Shown: positions 34,263 to 47,351 of the stretch, piece after piece
How positions within the stretch are numbered: the first letter of the stretch is position 1
How the letters are laid out: the number at the start of each line of letters is the position of its first letter
Assembly: GCA_941918925.1 (NCBI GenBank)
Contig: OW799233.1
Coordinates: 107,067,833 to 107,131,832 of the forward strand
DNA from: Phyto melanocephala
Taxonomy: Eukaryota; Arthropoda; Insecta; Diptera; Rhinophoridae
DNA: 64,000 nucleotides
Direction: 5' to 3'
Translations under genes and position numbers: made by a program
Notes under the pieces: model-generated
Databases searched by the model: none
Told to the model about the DNA's origin: nothing
The model's input: the letters and a program-made list of their open reading frames with translations, nothing else

Positions 34263-35011
34263 TATTCCATAGCAGATATCCATTTGAAATATTTATTTAA
34301 AAGTTGTCTATTTCGAATTTATTTCTCTCACTAAAGTCAAATGGGAACTATATTAGTACGAAGACAGCTTTTAAAAAGTTTTTAATATAAAATTAAATAA
34401 AATACTAAATTTTTGAAATATTGCAATGATCATAAACAATAACCCTATTGCAAACATACAGTCATTAGCTAAATTACAACTGTGGTGTTTAATTTAAATA
34501 AATTTTGTTATAAATAAAAGCGTTTGTATGTGTGCTTCTTTTATTGCTGATGGTATAATACCATAGTTGATAAACCTAATGATTTGCTGACCATTTATAA
34601 TAAGCTTAATAAAATTGGTTTATCGTACATACATCTATGCTCACGTATTTGTGTACTGGACCATACAAGAAGAAAAATTTGTATCGTTCACTTCTGGATA
34701 TTATTTATTTTGTTTTTTAATGTAATGGACCCCTTTTTTATTTTTTTTTTGGTACGGTTTAATGTGTTTATGTATATATTTTTATACACAAAAGTGAAAA
34801 ATGTAAAATTGTTTTAACACCTTTTTTTTAGCAACAAGATATATTTTAACGCATACAAATATGTAACATATGTAGTTATATGTAAATAAATATATGGGGG
34901 TTAGTATTTGTTTGCCATGGGATTGTATGCTTTAATGGTCCGCAATTCTAATCATTATAAATATTAGCCCATAATTAGTGTTACTGTATACTTATGCTTG
35001 CCAGCCAACTC
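34263..35011. other. Unassigned A+T-rich sequence
   Basis: A 77-codon frame (34584-34817) is hydrophobic and low-complexity without a family. A palindrome ATGGTATAATACCAT is near 34549. Confidence 0.4.
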
Positions 35012-35099
35012 ATATACACCTAATTCTGCTCATACACGGTAATTGGTTCCAAAAAATCCCGCTTAAAAAAGCCATGTAAAAGCAGAATAAGGTGTATAT
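35012..35099. repeat. 88-bp inverted-repeat element
   Basis: ATATACACCTAATTCTGCT (35012-35030) and AGCAGAATAAGGTGTATAT (35081-35099) pair at 18 of 19 positions. It could be a tiny foldback element or a structured motif. Confidence 0.5.
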
Positions 35100-35541
35100 T
35101 TAAATGTATATTTGGGTGTATGTGTAAATATATAAATTACCTTTTTTGGACATAAAAATTTCTTTTTCGAATATTTTTAAATTTTAATGTCATGCTTTTT
35201 AAAAAAATAAAATCTTAATACCTTTTTGCTACCCAATTACGTTAGCATGTGGTTAGATGTATGTAAAAGCACATACATTTACAAGCAAAAATTTATAAAA
35301 AAAACATTTTTGTATCTATAAGCAAAGATTTGTATACGAAACTAATAGCTCGATACTTTAAATAAAAAAATAAAATTTGTTTCCTTTAAATTTAAAAAAA
35401 TTTCAACCTTGTAATTAAAGTATAAAAGAGCAAATTAGTTGGGTATTATGTGAAAGGAAAACACTATTCATGGAAAGTTTTTCTTGTGGTGTTTAAAAAG
35501 GTTATAGACTTGTTTCAGTTTATTAACAAAATTTAAAAAAG
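35100..35541. other. Unassigned A+T-rich sequence
   Basis: Nothing recognised. Confidence 0.4.
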
Positions 35542-38500
35542 AACAAGTAAAAGCACTATATTCGGCTGTGCCGAATCTTTTATACCCACCACCAATTTTG
35601 TGTACATTTAAACACAATATTTATTATTTTGTTAATCGCTATGGAATAATCTCTTTATAACAAAATATGTATCACTTTCTTTGCAGAGGGTGGTTAAATT
35701 TTAAGGGCCCATGTTAAAGGTGAGCCACACCTTAACGTTAACTTTTTTCTTGCATTTCATTTGACATTTCTCAATCTCAGACTAACTCAATTTGAACAGT
35801 GGAAAGATACGCAATCGACCAACGCTTTTAAATATTAACGATTTTTGTGAAAATGTGCGTTCAAATCAAAATGCATTTTGTGCACGTCGTGATTCTTTTG
35901 GTCAACATAATCGTTCGAGTTCGTTTACAATCGTGAGAATTATAAAAAATATTTAAATGTCTGCAAAACAGGTCTGTATGAAATGTGAAAATATCTGTGA
36001 ATGCCATCTTAGTTCGTTGAATGGGAAAAATTGCTGTTTTTCGCAATAATGTGGCAGAAGAGCAATCAACCTCGACTCATCATCGTGCCCAACAATTGAG
36101 CATCAACAGTGTCATTGAAAATTAAGACTATGGGATCGAGGTGTGCCGCCGAGGTTGGGGGGACCATTTGGCGGATATTTTGTTCCATACATAATTGAAG
36201 CATACAAATATTATCATTATAAAAAGAAATGATAATAATTTCCTAAATTATTTGTGTTTTAATCAAAACCAACATAGGCCCTTTAAATTTAACCAGCCTT
36301 TATATCTGCGATATGCTACTAAAATGTTTTCGTAAATGTTTTCAATGAAAGTGGCGTCAAAGTAGGCGTGTCAATAAAGTTTCTGCTAATAAATATAACT
36401 TAGATATTTCAATATAGTCCTTTAGTATTCCAAAATCTTTATTCATAGAGAAATTACATGAATTTAAGACAAACCGTTATATGGAAGAAAGGTGTTAAAT
36501 TGGACGTGTCACCTTAATTTTCTGGCATAACAATGCATTGAATAGCAGGATATATGTAGCAAATTTGATCATCATACCTCTTATATTATCGGTTTTATGA
36601 GCTCTAAAATTTCATTAACGGTAGATTACGTGAAAAGTGGGTGTTACAGTAGGCGTGTAAAAGTTGTTTTTGCTAATGAGTACAACTCAGATATTTCAAT
36701 ATAGTTCTTTATTATTCCAAAATCTTTATTCATTAAGAAATTAAATGAATTTAAGATAAGGCATTATATGGAAGGTGGGCGTAAAAGTGGGTATGTCACC
36801 AAAATTTTCTGGCATATATATTTTAATATAGTTTTTGCAAATCTTTATTTGTAGAGAAATTATGAAAATTCAAGAGGAAACGTTATATGGGATGTGGGCG
36901 TTTAAGTGGGCATGTCACATTTATTTTCCGTCAGTGCAAAGTCTTTGACCTAAAAGCAATTCCTGCACAATTTCAGAATCGTACATATAATTTTGTCAGT
37001 CTTATTAGGTTTTAAATTTTGAATATACTGAAAAATACACTGCGCCGTATAAATATTTGTACATTTTGATCTATAACTCCCTTTCTAATGCATATATTTA
37101 AGCAATTTTTGGATATGAACATGGTTTTTTCTCAGGAAGTATATATTTGGAGTTTCATGACTCTACGTTGATGCTGGTGGACACAACTCCATTTTTTTCG
37201 ATGTTGGAAGGACACGGTTTTTTCGACCTACTCTTGCATAACGAGCTATAACCTTCTTTCTAATATTCCGACTTAGCCCATTTTCAATTTCAAACAAACC
37301 TTGTGTTCGTTTTCACGAACCCTCATTAAAAATCCCTTGTGGGATCAAAAAGGTTGTTAGCATGACATCTAGCAGTTGTTAATAGAGTCATCTACTGTTT
37401 TATGTTGTATTTAGCTGCAGTGCAATAGATGGCGCCGTTTAAAATGAATGAACGCTAATAAATATGACTAATATATTTTTATAAAAAATTAAAGAAAATG
37501 TGGGCGTAGCACATTTATTTTTATACCCTTCACCAAAAAAAATGGTGGGGGTATATTCATTTTGTCATTCCGTTTGTAACACATCGAAATATCCATTTTA
37601 GATCCCATAAAGTATATATATTCTGAATCGGGGTTTGATTTTATGACGATCTAGCTATGTCTGTCCGTCTGTTGAAAGCACGATAGAGGTCGCACCGAAA
37701 AAGCTAGGGGGCTCAAATTTTGCCAGAATCTTTCTTATAGAAAAGGTTTGTGTGGTATTGAAAATGGGCTAAATCGGAATATTAAAAAGAAAGTTATAGA
37801 GTCATGAAACTTCGAATATATATTTATTGAGTCAAAAAAATATTTTTCCCTGAAAATCGCTTAAATCTATGAATTAGGAAAAGAGTTATAGATAAAAATG
37901 TACGAAAATTTATACCGCACAGTGTATATTTCAAATTTAAAACGTAATAAAACTGTCAAAACAATATGTACGATTGTAAAATTTTGCAAACATGGCTTTT
38001 TTGTCAAAGTCTTCGTTATAACGCAAAATAGATGTGCCACGCCCACTTTTTTCTTTAAATTTTAATAAAAAAATATATTAGTCATATTCATTGGCATTTA
38101 TTCATCTTACACTGCGCCATATATATATTTTTATCTATCTATTCTTTTGTAAAGGGTTGTTAAATTTTAAGGACCGATGGTGACTTTGAATAAAACATAA
38201 ATTATTTAGGAAATTATTATCATATCTTTTTATAATGATAATATTTGTATGAAATAAAATATCGGCCAACTGTTCGCCACACAGTGGACCATTCTACGAG
38301 AAGGCGGCCAAAAACATTTTTTTTTGTGGTCATCGATTGAAAAACGTTAAAGTTCATTTGAATGTAGACACTAGTGTACCTCGTAAGACAAAAATCAAAA
38401 TTTTATTTCACATATATTACAGAGAACAGGGTGATTCAAAATAGTCATTCTCACCATTTTGCTAAACTGGGAAATTTATTGGTAAGATTTTGATTTTAAA

Positions 38501-40627
38501 CTTCTTTTTTTTTTGTATAATTTTAAAATATGTTAGCCATTAGACATGGAAATAAATTGTTTATAATGTTTAGAAATAACTTTTTTTTTTTTTAGGTCCA
38601 AATTTTCCTGAATTCCCATTTTTAATAGAGCATAACTTCTAGAGAACATAAGATAACAAAAATAAATTAGCACTATTTCGTAGATAAAACTTTCGGGGTT
38701 TTATTTGATGTCCGTCTGTCTGTCCACCTGTTGAAAGCACGATAAAAGTCCCACCGAAAAAGCTAGAGGGCTCAAATTTTGACAAAATATGTCTTATATA
38801 CAAGGTTTATTTGAAATTGAAAATAGAAATATTAGAAAGAAAGTTATAGCTCGTAATGCAAGATTAGGTCGAAAAAACCGTGTCCTTAACATCGAATAAA
38901 ATGGAGTTGTGTCCACCAGCATCAACGTAGAGTCATGAAACTTTAAATATATACTTCCTGAGCAAATACCATGCTTTTACCCAAAAAATGCTTTAATGTA
39001 TGCTTGCAGTATGCAAAATGTATGAATATTTATACCGCGCAGTGTATTTTTCAGTATTTTCAAAATTAAAAACCTAATAAGACTGACAAAATTATATGTA
39101 CGATTCTGAAATTGTGCAGGAATTGCTTTTAGGTCAAAGACTTTGCACTGACGGAAAATAAATGTGACATGTCCACTTAAACGCCCACCTCCCATATAAC
39201 GGTTTATCTTAAATTCATGTAATTTTCTCTATTCATTCTTTCATTCATATTCAGTCTTTCATTGAAACACTAAATTACGAAATCATTTTACTAGCATATC
39301 GAAGTTATAGTGGGTGGTTTAATTTTAAGGGACTATGTTGATTCTGAATAAAACACCAATTATTTAGGAAATTATTATCATTCATTTTTATAATGATAAT
39401 ATTTGCTCAATATAGTCCTTTATTTTCCAAAAAACTTTATCAATAGATAAATTACATGCATTTAAGATAAACCGTTATATGGGAGGTAGGCGTTAAAGTG
39501 GGCGTGTCACCTTAACTTTTTGCACAACAATTACATTGATTAGAAGGATATATGTAGCAAATGTCATCATCATACTTCTAATTTTGTCGGTTATTTTTGC
39601 TATTGACTACAATTCAGATATTTCAATATAGCCCTTTAGTATTCCAAAATCTTTATTAATAAAGAAATTATATGAATTTCAGTTAAAACGTTATATGGAA
39701 GGTGGGCGTAAAAGTGGGCGTGGCACCTTAGTTTTCTGGCACAGCAATGACGTTGCCTAGAAGGTTATACGTAGCAAATTTGATCATCATATCTCCAATT
39801 TTGGCGGTTTTATGAGCTTTTAAATTTTATTAACGGTAGATAACGTGAAAAGTGGGCGTTATAGTAGGCGTGTCAAAGCTATTTTTGCGAATGAGAAAAA
39901 CTTAGGTGTTTCAATATAGCCCTTTGTTATTCCAAAATCTTTATTAATAGAGAAATTGTATGAATTTTGGGTAAGACGTTATATGGGAGGTGATCGTAAA
40001 AGTGGGCGTGGCATATTGATTTTCCGTTACAAAAAAGCGTCTCACCAAAAAGCAAAGTGTGCAAAATTTCAGAGTCGTACATTTAATTTTGTTGCTTTTA
40101 TGACGTTTTTGTTTTTAAATATACCGAAAAATACACTGTGCGGTATAAATTTTCGTACATTTTTATCCATAACTCCTTTCCTAATGCATAGATGTAAGCA
40201 ATTTTTAAGGATAGATATTGTTTTGACTCGAGAAATATATATTCGAAGTTTCATGACTGTACGTTAATGCGTCTGGACACAATACCATTTTATTCGATGT
40301 TCGAAGGACACGGTTTTTTCGACCTCTTGCATTACGAGCTATAACTCACTTCCTAATATTCCGATATAGCATATTTTCAATACCAAACAAACCTTGTCTA
40401 TAAGAAAGATTCTGGCAAAATTTGAGCCCCCTAGCTTTTTCGATGCGACCTCGATTGTGCTTTCAACAGACGGACAGACGGACGGACATAGCTAGATCGT
40501 CATCAAATCAAACCCTGATTCAGAATATATATACTTTATGGGGTCTAAAATGGATATTTCGATGTGTTAGAAACGGAATGACAAAATGAATATACCCCCA
40601 CCATTTTTTTGGTGGCGGGTATAAAAA
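35542..40627. mobile_element. Composite of nested DINE-like copies (C cluster)
   Basis: The left border is a minus-oriented 3' end (GAACAAGTAAAAGCACTATA, then the TTCGGCTGTGCCGAA hairpin). The body runs to about 37513, where a plus-oriented 5' end (TTTTTATACCCTTCACC) interrupts it. That copy carries a mariner-type end at about 38154 and then breaks down. A further plus-oriented piece with a GTCY tract starts near 38700 and reaches a mariner end at about 39311. From about 39400 a minus-oriented copy runs to a normal 5' end (GGTGGCGGGTATAAAA) at 40627. At least three elements, inserted in or recombined with one another, make up the 5.1 kb. Confidence 0.65.
35686..36300 (+). mobile_element. Deleted mariner-type element in the C cluster
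   Basis: GAGGGTGGTTAAATTTTAAG at the left; the right end decayed to AACCAGCCTT before TA. It has the same internal blocks as the copies at 27739 and 55363, with stops in all frames. Confidence 0.65.
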
Positions 40628-41458
40628 GCAAAATCAAAGTTTAACCTTATACAAATTATTCTTTCAAAAACTCAATCAAATTTATATAATCAACTTATGT
40701 TATCAACCCTAAAAAAGTAGGTTACACAAAAAGGTTTTAAAAAAACTTTTTGTTTTGTTTACAAATTTTGGCTAATTGAATTTGGCGTACACATGTAGAG
40801 GTATTCATATGTATATACATATGTTTGTATGCATACATATGTGCAAGTGACATGTAAAATGTAATTAAATGGTTTGTGTTATTTCGGGTTTTTTTTTTGT
40901 GAATTAGTCGTTTTTTACGCTTGAAATGAATTCATTGTCACTTGATCAAATTTAATTTTGTCACTAATTGAATTTTTCGCACATAAACTCGTACATACGT
41001 ATGTGTAGCACACAACGACAACAAAATGTTGATATAATTAAATCTAATTTCTATATGTACATACATGTTTTGTTTGAATTCTTTTGGTGATTATTTTTCT
41101 GTTTTTGACTTTGAAGTTGAACAATATTTGACGGTGGTAACAATGTTAGCCTTTGATTTTAATTTTGGTAATTGTATTTATAGTTACAAAAACATCATCT
41201 ATGAATATGTTTAATGAATAATATAATTAATTTTGTTCCTAAATAATAATTTTGTTAAATGTAATATTATCAAATTGTTTAAGAATTTATAATCAAAATA
41301 TAGTTAATTAAATGGTTGATTAGCAACTTAAAGTATTGAACAAGCTGAATTTTAATAAAAAGTATTTGTTATCCTTAATTTAAAAAAAAAATAAATCAAA
41401 GAAAAATATAAATAAAATAGAATCTGTTCCTTTACATATTTATACAATATGTAAATTT
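40628..41458. other. Unassigned A+T-rich sequence
   Basis: Contains catatg/tacata-rich stretches near 40805-40845. No gene seen. Confidence 0.4.
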
Positions 41459-41726
41459 ATACTCTTCGCAGAAAGTTTAAGAATATAGTAAGGTTTGTCA
41501 TTAAGTGTGAAATTTTTACAATATTCGTTTGCTAACCCAAAAAGTATATATATTCTGAAAGCTTGTGAATACGGAATTTAATTGAACAATATCCGATTGT
41601 CTGTGTGTATGTCGAAAACAGTTTACTGGAACCCCTTGACATTGCTGCATAAAAATATTAGAAATATTCGGGAGCAGATCAGTATTCTAGTTAAAGCTAA
41701 CCTGGTTTCTGAGTAAAAAAAAATAA
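41459..41726 (+). mobile_element. Degenerate DINE-like 5' fragment
   Basis: 'tatactcttcgcag', 'aacccaaaaagtatatatat' and 'tctgaaagcttgtgaatacg' follow the 5' block of the family, close to the copy H subfamily. The GTCY tract is decayed. Copy D starts inside its T/A-rich tail. Confidence 0.5.
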
Positions 41727-43368
41727 TTTTTTTATACCCGCCACCAAAAAAATGGTGGGGGTATATTCATTTTGTCATTCCGTTTGTAACACATCGAAAT
41801 ATCCATTTTAGACCCCATAAAGTGTATATATTCTGAATCAGGGTTTGATTTGATGACGATCTAGCTATGTCCGTCCGTCTGTCCGTCTGTTGAAAGCACG
41901 ATTGAGGTCGCACCGAAAAAGCTAGGGGGCTCAAATCTTTCTTATAGACAAGGTTTGTTTGTTATTGAAAATGGGCTAAATCGGAATATTAGGAAGAGAG
42001 TTATAGCTCGAAAAGTAAGAGTATGTCAAAAAAACCGTGTCCTTCGAACATCGAATAAAATGGAATTGTGTCTAAACGCATTAACGTAGACTCATGAATC
42101 TTCGAATATGTATTTTCTGGGTAAAGGCAACATCTTTCCCCGAAAATTATCTAAATCTATTTATTAGGAAAGGAGTTATCGATAAAAATGTACGAAAATT
42201 TTTACCGCACAGTGTATTTTTCGGTATATTTAAAAACAAAAACGTCATAAAAGCAACAAAATTGGATGTACGACTCTGAAGTTTTGCACACTTTGCTTTT
42301 TGGTGAGACGCTTTTTTGTAACGGAAAATCAATGTGCCAAGCCCACTTTTACGCCCACCACCCATATAACGTTTTACCTAAAATTCATATAATTTCTCTA
42401 TTAATAAAGATTTTGAAATAATAAAGGGCTATATTGAAACACCTAAGTTGTGCTCATACGCAAAAACAACTTTGACACGCCTACTATAACGCCCACTTTT
42501 CACGTTATCAACCGTTAATGACATTTAAAAGCTCATAAAACCGTCAAAATTATATGTACGATGATCAAATTTGCTACGTATATCCTTCTAATCAATGTAT
42601 TTGTTGTGCCAAAAAGTTTAGGTGACACGCCCACTTTAACGCCTACCTCCCATATAACGGTTTATCTTAAATTCATGTAATTTCTCTATTGACAAAGTTT
42701 TTTGGAAAATAAAGGACTATATTGAAATATTTAAGTTGTATTTATTAGCAGAAGCTTTATTGACACACCTACTTTAACGCCAACTTTCATTGAAAGACAA
42801 GCATTTTAGTAGCATATCGAAGTTTTAAAGGGTGGTTAAACTTTAAGGATCGATGTTGAATTTATATAAAGCACAAATTATTTAGGATATTATTATTATT
42901 TCTTTTTGTAATTATAATATTTGTATGGTTCAATTATGCATTTAACAAAATATCGGCCAAATGCCCCCCCCCATCCTTGGCGCCACTCCTCTATCTGATG
43001 GGCCAAATTTTCAATGACAATGTTTATGCACAATTGTTGGGCATGATGATGAGTCGAGGTTGACTGCTCTTTTGCCACACTATCGTAAAAAACAGCAATG
43101 GTTCCCATTCAACGAACTAAGAAGGCATTCACAGATTTTCTAACATTTTTTACAGACCTGTTTTGCAGAAATTTAAATATTTCTTACAATTCTCCCGATT
43201 GTGGACGAAAGTGAACGATTATGTTGATCAAAATAATTACGAAGTGCACAAAATGCATTTTGATTTGAACGCCTATTTTCACAAAAATCGTTAATATTTA
43301 AAAGCGTTTGTCGCTGGTGGTGGGTATAAAAGATTCGGCACAGCCGAATATAGTGCTCTTACTTGTTT
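41727..43368 (+). mobile_element. DINE-like element, copy D
   Basis: 5' end TTTTTATACCCGCCACC, GTCY tract near 41868-41890, internal repeat modules, 3' hairpin ATTCGGC-ACA-GCCGAAT and ...CTTACTTGTTT. The nested mariner element begins at about 42828 (AAAGGGTGGTTAAACTTTAA). Its far end and the adjoining host DNA are deleted: the sequence jumps from the transposase-relic region (near 43310) straight to 'ggtggtgggtataaaag'. Confidence 0.72.
42828..43312 (-). pseudogene. Truncated mariner-type element in copy D
   Basis: One terminal repeat is present and the other deleted. On the minus strand a frame at 42896-43108 keeps SVAKEQSTSTHHHAQQL, then a region ending in KYYNYKKK, matching the other nested copies. 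Not functional. Confidence 0.6.
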
Positions 43369-44361
43369 AAATATGTCTTTGTCTGAGCTATTTGTTTTTA
43401 CTTACATACGCAAATATGTATGGCTATCTTTGCTTGTTTAACTATGTGTTTATTTGCTAGTATTCAACATGATTGCATATCCTTATCATAAAAATGACAT
43501 CTCTTTGCATTTGTATTGCTCGTATATACTCATTTCAAATAAAACATTTTAAAGTGCATTCATACACAATCAGGTAGACACACAAATATTGAGGGGGATA
43601 GCAAAAAAGAATATTCCTTTACACGTGCACTATGTATTTGAAATTAAATGAAACAAAAAAACAAGTAAAAAAAAATAAATAAAACAAGAAATCGGAGATT
43701 TCTATAAAATGGTTTATCTTAAAGATACACTCATATAATATGTTTACGTGTATATAACATACGACTTTGAGAGATATTATATGAAATGGAATTTATAGTA
43801 GAAGTGCCAAAAACAAAAGCATTTTAAAACACACATATTTAGCTTTTATTTTTGTACTCGGACATATACAGTGTGTGGAGAAAAGTTGAATAACATTCGA
43901 CTAGACAAGTCGAGCATCGAAATAGGATTGGTTGAGAAAATGTCTACTATAGGAGCTGCAATATTTACTAACAGTTGTAGCTGATTTCGAGACTAACACA
44001 ACTTAAAATTAGAGTATTCAATAATAATATTAAACTTTGTCTTTATTTATAAATTTTTAAGATACACAGTTTTACATTTACAGTTTACATTTATGGACTT
44101 TCATTTTGTTTTGTTTTTTTTTCGAACAAAATTCGCTGTTCACAGTGTTTTGGACTTATTCGAATGTCATAGATTTAGTTCCTGATCTATAAATTCTTCT
44201 TATCTTCAATATTGTTTGCGTTTTATAAAATACTGTAGCAACTCCTATTTTCTTATGCATATACATACATTTATTTTATATTTTTAACATCATATGTAAA
44301 TTTAACGCTCAATTCAAATTCAACACAAATACTACCTGCGCACTTAAAACTTATTTAAATT
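43369..44361. other. Unassigned A+T-rich sequence
   Basis: Nothing recognised. Confidence 0.4.
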
Positions 44362-45516
44362 CAGTGATGGGATTTTTTTTTTCAATTTCGCTAATTCTGG
44401 CTTCGAAATAGCTAAAAAAATGGATTTTTCACTAAGTTCAAATTTAGGCGATAATCGCTTAATTGGTCTATAATTTCATGTTCAACTTTCTCTTATTAAT
44501 TGTTTAAAAATTAAGAAAAAAACTTAAAAAATTTAAAAATTTAATAATTGTTTAGTTCCATTTTAACACTTGAGAAATTAAAATATGATTGAATTTTTTC
44601 GTCAAGAGTAAATATAAAGAGGTAGGGCGTGTGGTTCATATCGACCTGTTCTCTACACTTTTTTGTTCTTACTTCTTTTTGAAATTTTTTTTTGAGCTTC
44701 ACATAATTTTGATACATTTTCAAAAAATCGATAAAAAATATATTTTTACTTTATTACTGACGCCTTTTCCCAAAAAAAAAAATGAAATTATAAATAATTT
44801 TGGGGCTATTCCGAAATTTTCTCTGATAGAAAATGAGTGTCAAAAACAACAGTAACGTTTTCTTCCATCGATCCAAATAGCATATGATTTAAGTATATAC
44901 TTTCAATCTGTTAATTGTAATATTTTTTATTGCTTTTCAGCTTGTATGTTGTTGTTTGAATATTTTCTGTGCATAATGCTTGAACTAGTTATTTTTTTTT
45001 GTGGCTGTCTCAAGTGTTTAACGGCTTTGTTTTCAATCCGATGATCTATTTAGTTAAATCTTCACCTTTGTATTTCAACGTTTATTGCAATTTGCTTTAT
45101 TTGGTAGCATAATATACAGTTTGATATAGTCGTTAGTCAAAAAACTCAAAGGATTATTTTTAGAAAAATTTGCAAGGCGTTAATATTACTAGGGGCAGTA
45201 TTCAATTCTTCACAGGTAGAGTAATTGAACATAACAATCGAATAAATTTAGTTTGATATTGCACCAAGGAGAGAGAGAGAGATAGAGAATAAAAGAGTTC
45301 CATAGTTTGTTCAGTTAACTAATGGTTGCATTGGCCTTGCTATTCAATTGAAGGATCGCCGCGAATAACGTTGCAAATGACAAAATAATAATTTTTTAGG
45401 AGAGCAAAAAAACGTATTTAAAAGGTTTGATGAACTCTTTTTTTATTTTTTTAGTTTACCAAAAATAATAAAAATAAAATAAATAATGCACGAAATCAAG
45501 AAATTCAAGTTTCAAA

Positions 45517-46265
45517 TCTATATATATAAAAGTGAAACTCTGTGTGTGTGTGTGTGTGTGTATTAGCTATAGACTCCCAAACTGTAAAACCGATCGGACT
45601 CAAACTGTGGCAAGTTGTTGGACACATACCAGGAAGTGTTTATGGATGGAAAAAAGTGGGCGGGGCCACGCCCATAAAAATTAGTTATCAGTTTCAGCTA
45701 CTTTCACTTGACCGATTTTTCTGAAACTTTGCACACATATCGAGCTGTCATGACTTAATAATTTCGTGATAAGAAAAGTGGGCGAGGCCACGCCCCTAAA
45801 AAAGTTTTAATTTTGAGGTACTTGCACTGGACCGATTTTCCTGAAACTTTGCACACATACTGAGCTCTCATAACCATATAATTTCGTGATTAGAAAAGTG
45901 GGCAGGGCCACGCCCATAAAAAAAGGTTATAATTTTGAGGTACTTGCACCAGACCGATTTTTCTGAAACTTTGCACACATATCGAGCTGTCATGACTTAA
46001 TAATTTCGTGATTAGAAAAGTGGGCAGGGCCACGCCCATAAAAACAATTATAATTTTGAGGTACTTGCACTGGTCCGATTCTTCTGAATCTTTTCACACA
46101 TATTGAGCTGTTATGACTTTACAATTTCGTGATTAGAAGAGTGGGCAATGCGCTGCCCTTAAAAAAAATTATAATTTTTAGGTTTCTGCACTTGATATTC
46201 AATTAAAATTCAGAATGCTTTTCGATTCATTAAGGGGCGTAGCAACGCGCGCCGGGTTTGGCTAG
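45517..46265 (+). mobile_element. Non-autonomous Helitron with tandem 121-bp units
   Basis: Starts TCTATATATATAAAAGTGAA after A and ends GGGTTTGGCTAG before T: TC...CTAG ends inserted between A and T, with a hairpin (GCGT-AGCA-ACGC) just upstream of the 3' end. These are Helitron hallmarks. A (TG)n tract follows the 5' end (45540-45560). The body is five units starting at 45656, 45778, 45898, 46020 and 46141 (GTGGGCGGGGCCACGCCC..., 120-122 bp apart), the last degenerate. There is no Rep/helicase frame; a 60-codon frame is incidental. Confidence 0.82.
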
Positions 46266-46308
46266 TAACATATAAATAAACTGTTTTTATTTTTTGTAAT
46301 GGAAAAAC

Positions 46309-46515
46309 CAAGGCGTATTTATTCATCAGGTACTCTTGATTCGCCAGGTGATTTTTTTTTCAACACTTAGTTAAAATTTCAGCTGTCAAAATGCATAAAT
46401 AAAAAATAATTTTCTATATTTCCTAATTTATTTCAAATGTCAAACTTCATATATAAAAAATCTAAACAAAAAATTCTCTCCGAACTGCAATTACCTGATG
46501 AATAAATATGCCTTG
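46309..46515. mobile_element. CAAGGC-type MITE with exact 8-bp target duplication
   Basis: CAAGGCGTATTTATTCATCA and TGATGAATAAATATGCCTTG ends bound 207 bp. GGAAAAAC occurs directly on both sides (46301-46308 and 46516-46523). The 8-bp duplication and CA..TG ends suggest a hAT-derived MITE. It is the best-preserved of the family in the window. Confidence 0.8.
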
Positions 46516-47351
46516 GGAAAAACGTTTCATATCCAAACTTTTTTTGTTGCGTATGATTTTTCTCTATTTCTAAACCTGTTATTTTGATTGTCTTTCCAAT
46601 TTTCGACAAATACTTTTCTTTTTGTACCTCAGTTACACTTCTTAATTACTTTTGACAATTCCGTTCGTAGCATTTTTCTTATAACTTACAACGTTGCTCC
46701 ACTGACTGACTCATTGTAATTGCGTTTTGACGATAATAAAATGCATAATTGTGATGTTTTGGTGTTTGAACAAATGTAAGAGAGTAATTTTAACGGTAAT
46801 CTGCAAAAAAAAAAACAGGTTTTGCAAAATTTGTCTTTTACAACGTTATTCGCGGCTTTGCTTCAATTGACAACATCGGCAACCAATATACTATCGTATT
46901 AAATTTAACAGCATGAATAATTTTTTTTAACCATCTCACCACTTATATACATTTTGTGATATCATCCTACTATCACTAAACAAATATATGAGTAACCTCA
47001 AATAAATGTTTGTATTTCTACTTGATCCTACTTACCAATTTTATTCTTAAAATACATACAATTTTATACATATTTATATATTATAGCTTTCAATGCTAAT
47101 CACTTTTAGCTCCAATTTTTCTTTTAATATTTTTCGATTCAAAGGAGTTACAATAGTGTAATAAGAAACATCAAATTTCGAAGAAAGTGCAAAAATTTGT
47201 ATGGAGTTTTACTTGCTCTTACAAAAAATTGTGTTTGATGGATCAGGCAAATTGATAGATTTTTTGCTAATAGCTAAGACGTATTTTTGTCTACTAAACG
47301 GGTTCTGAATTTGCTAGCTATAATGGGATAATAGCTAGATTCCCATCACTA

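Larger units (their letters stand above)
44362..47351. mobile_element. Probable hAT-type element relic
   Basis: Outer ends CAGTGATGGGA (44362) and its complement TCCCATCACTA (ending 47351) form short inverted repeats. The adjoining 8 bp (TTTAAATT left, TTTATATT right) match at 7 of 8, as a decayed hAT duplication would. An inner inverted repeat joins about 45341-45371 (TTCAATTGAAGGATCGCCGC...) and 46842-46871 (...GCTTCAATTGA). No transposase frame survives. A Helitron (45517-46265) and a CAAGGC MITE (46309-46515) lie inside. The boundaries rest on 10-11 bp and are tentative. Confidence 0.4.

Noticed and set aside
34549..34563. Palindrome ATGGTATAATACCAT as a regulatory operator
   Set aside because: Short palindromes of this composition are expected in such A+T-rich DNA and nothing adjacent supports a role.
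40069..40254. Similar 60-72 codon frames recurring near 29.8, 40.1, 42.2, 53.0 and 57.4 kb
   Set aside because: They recur because the DINE-like repeat recurs. They appear on both strands of the same repeat and have no start or domain logic.
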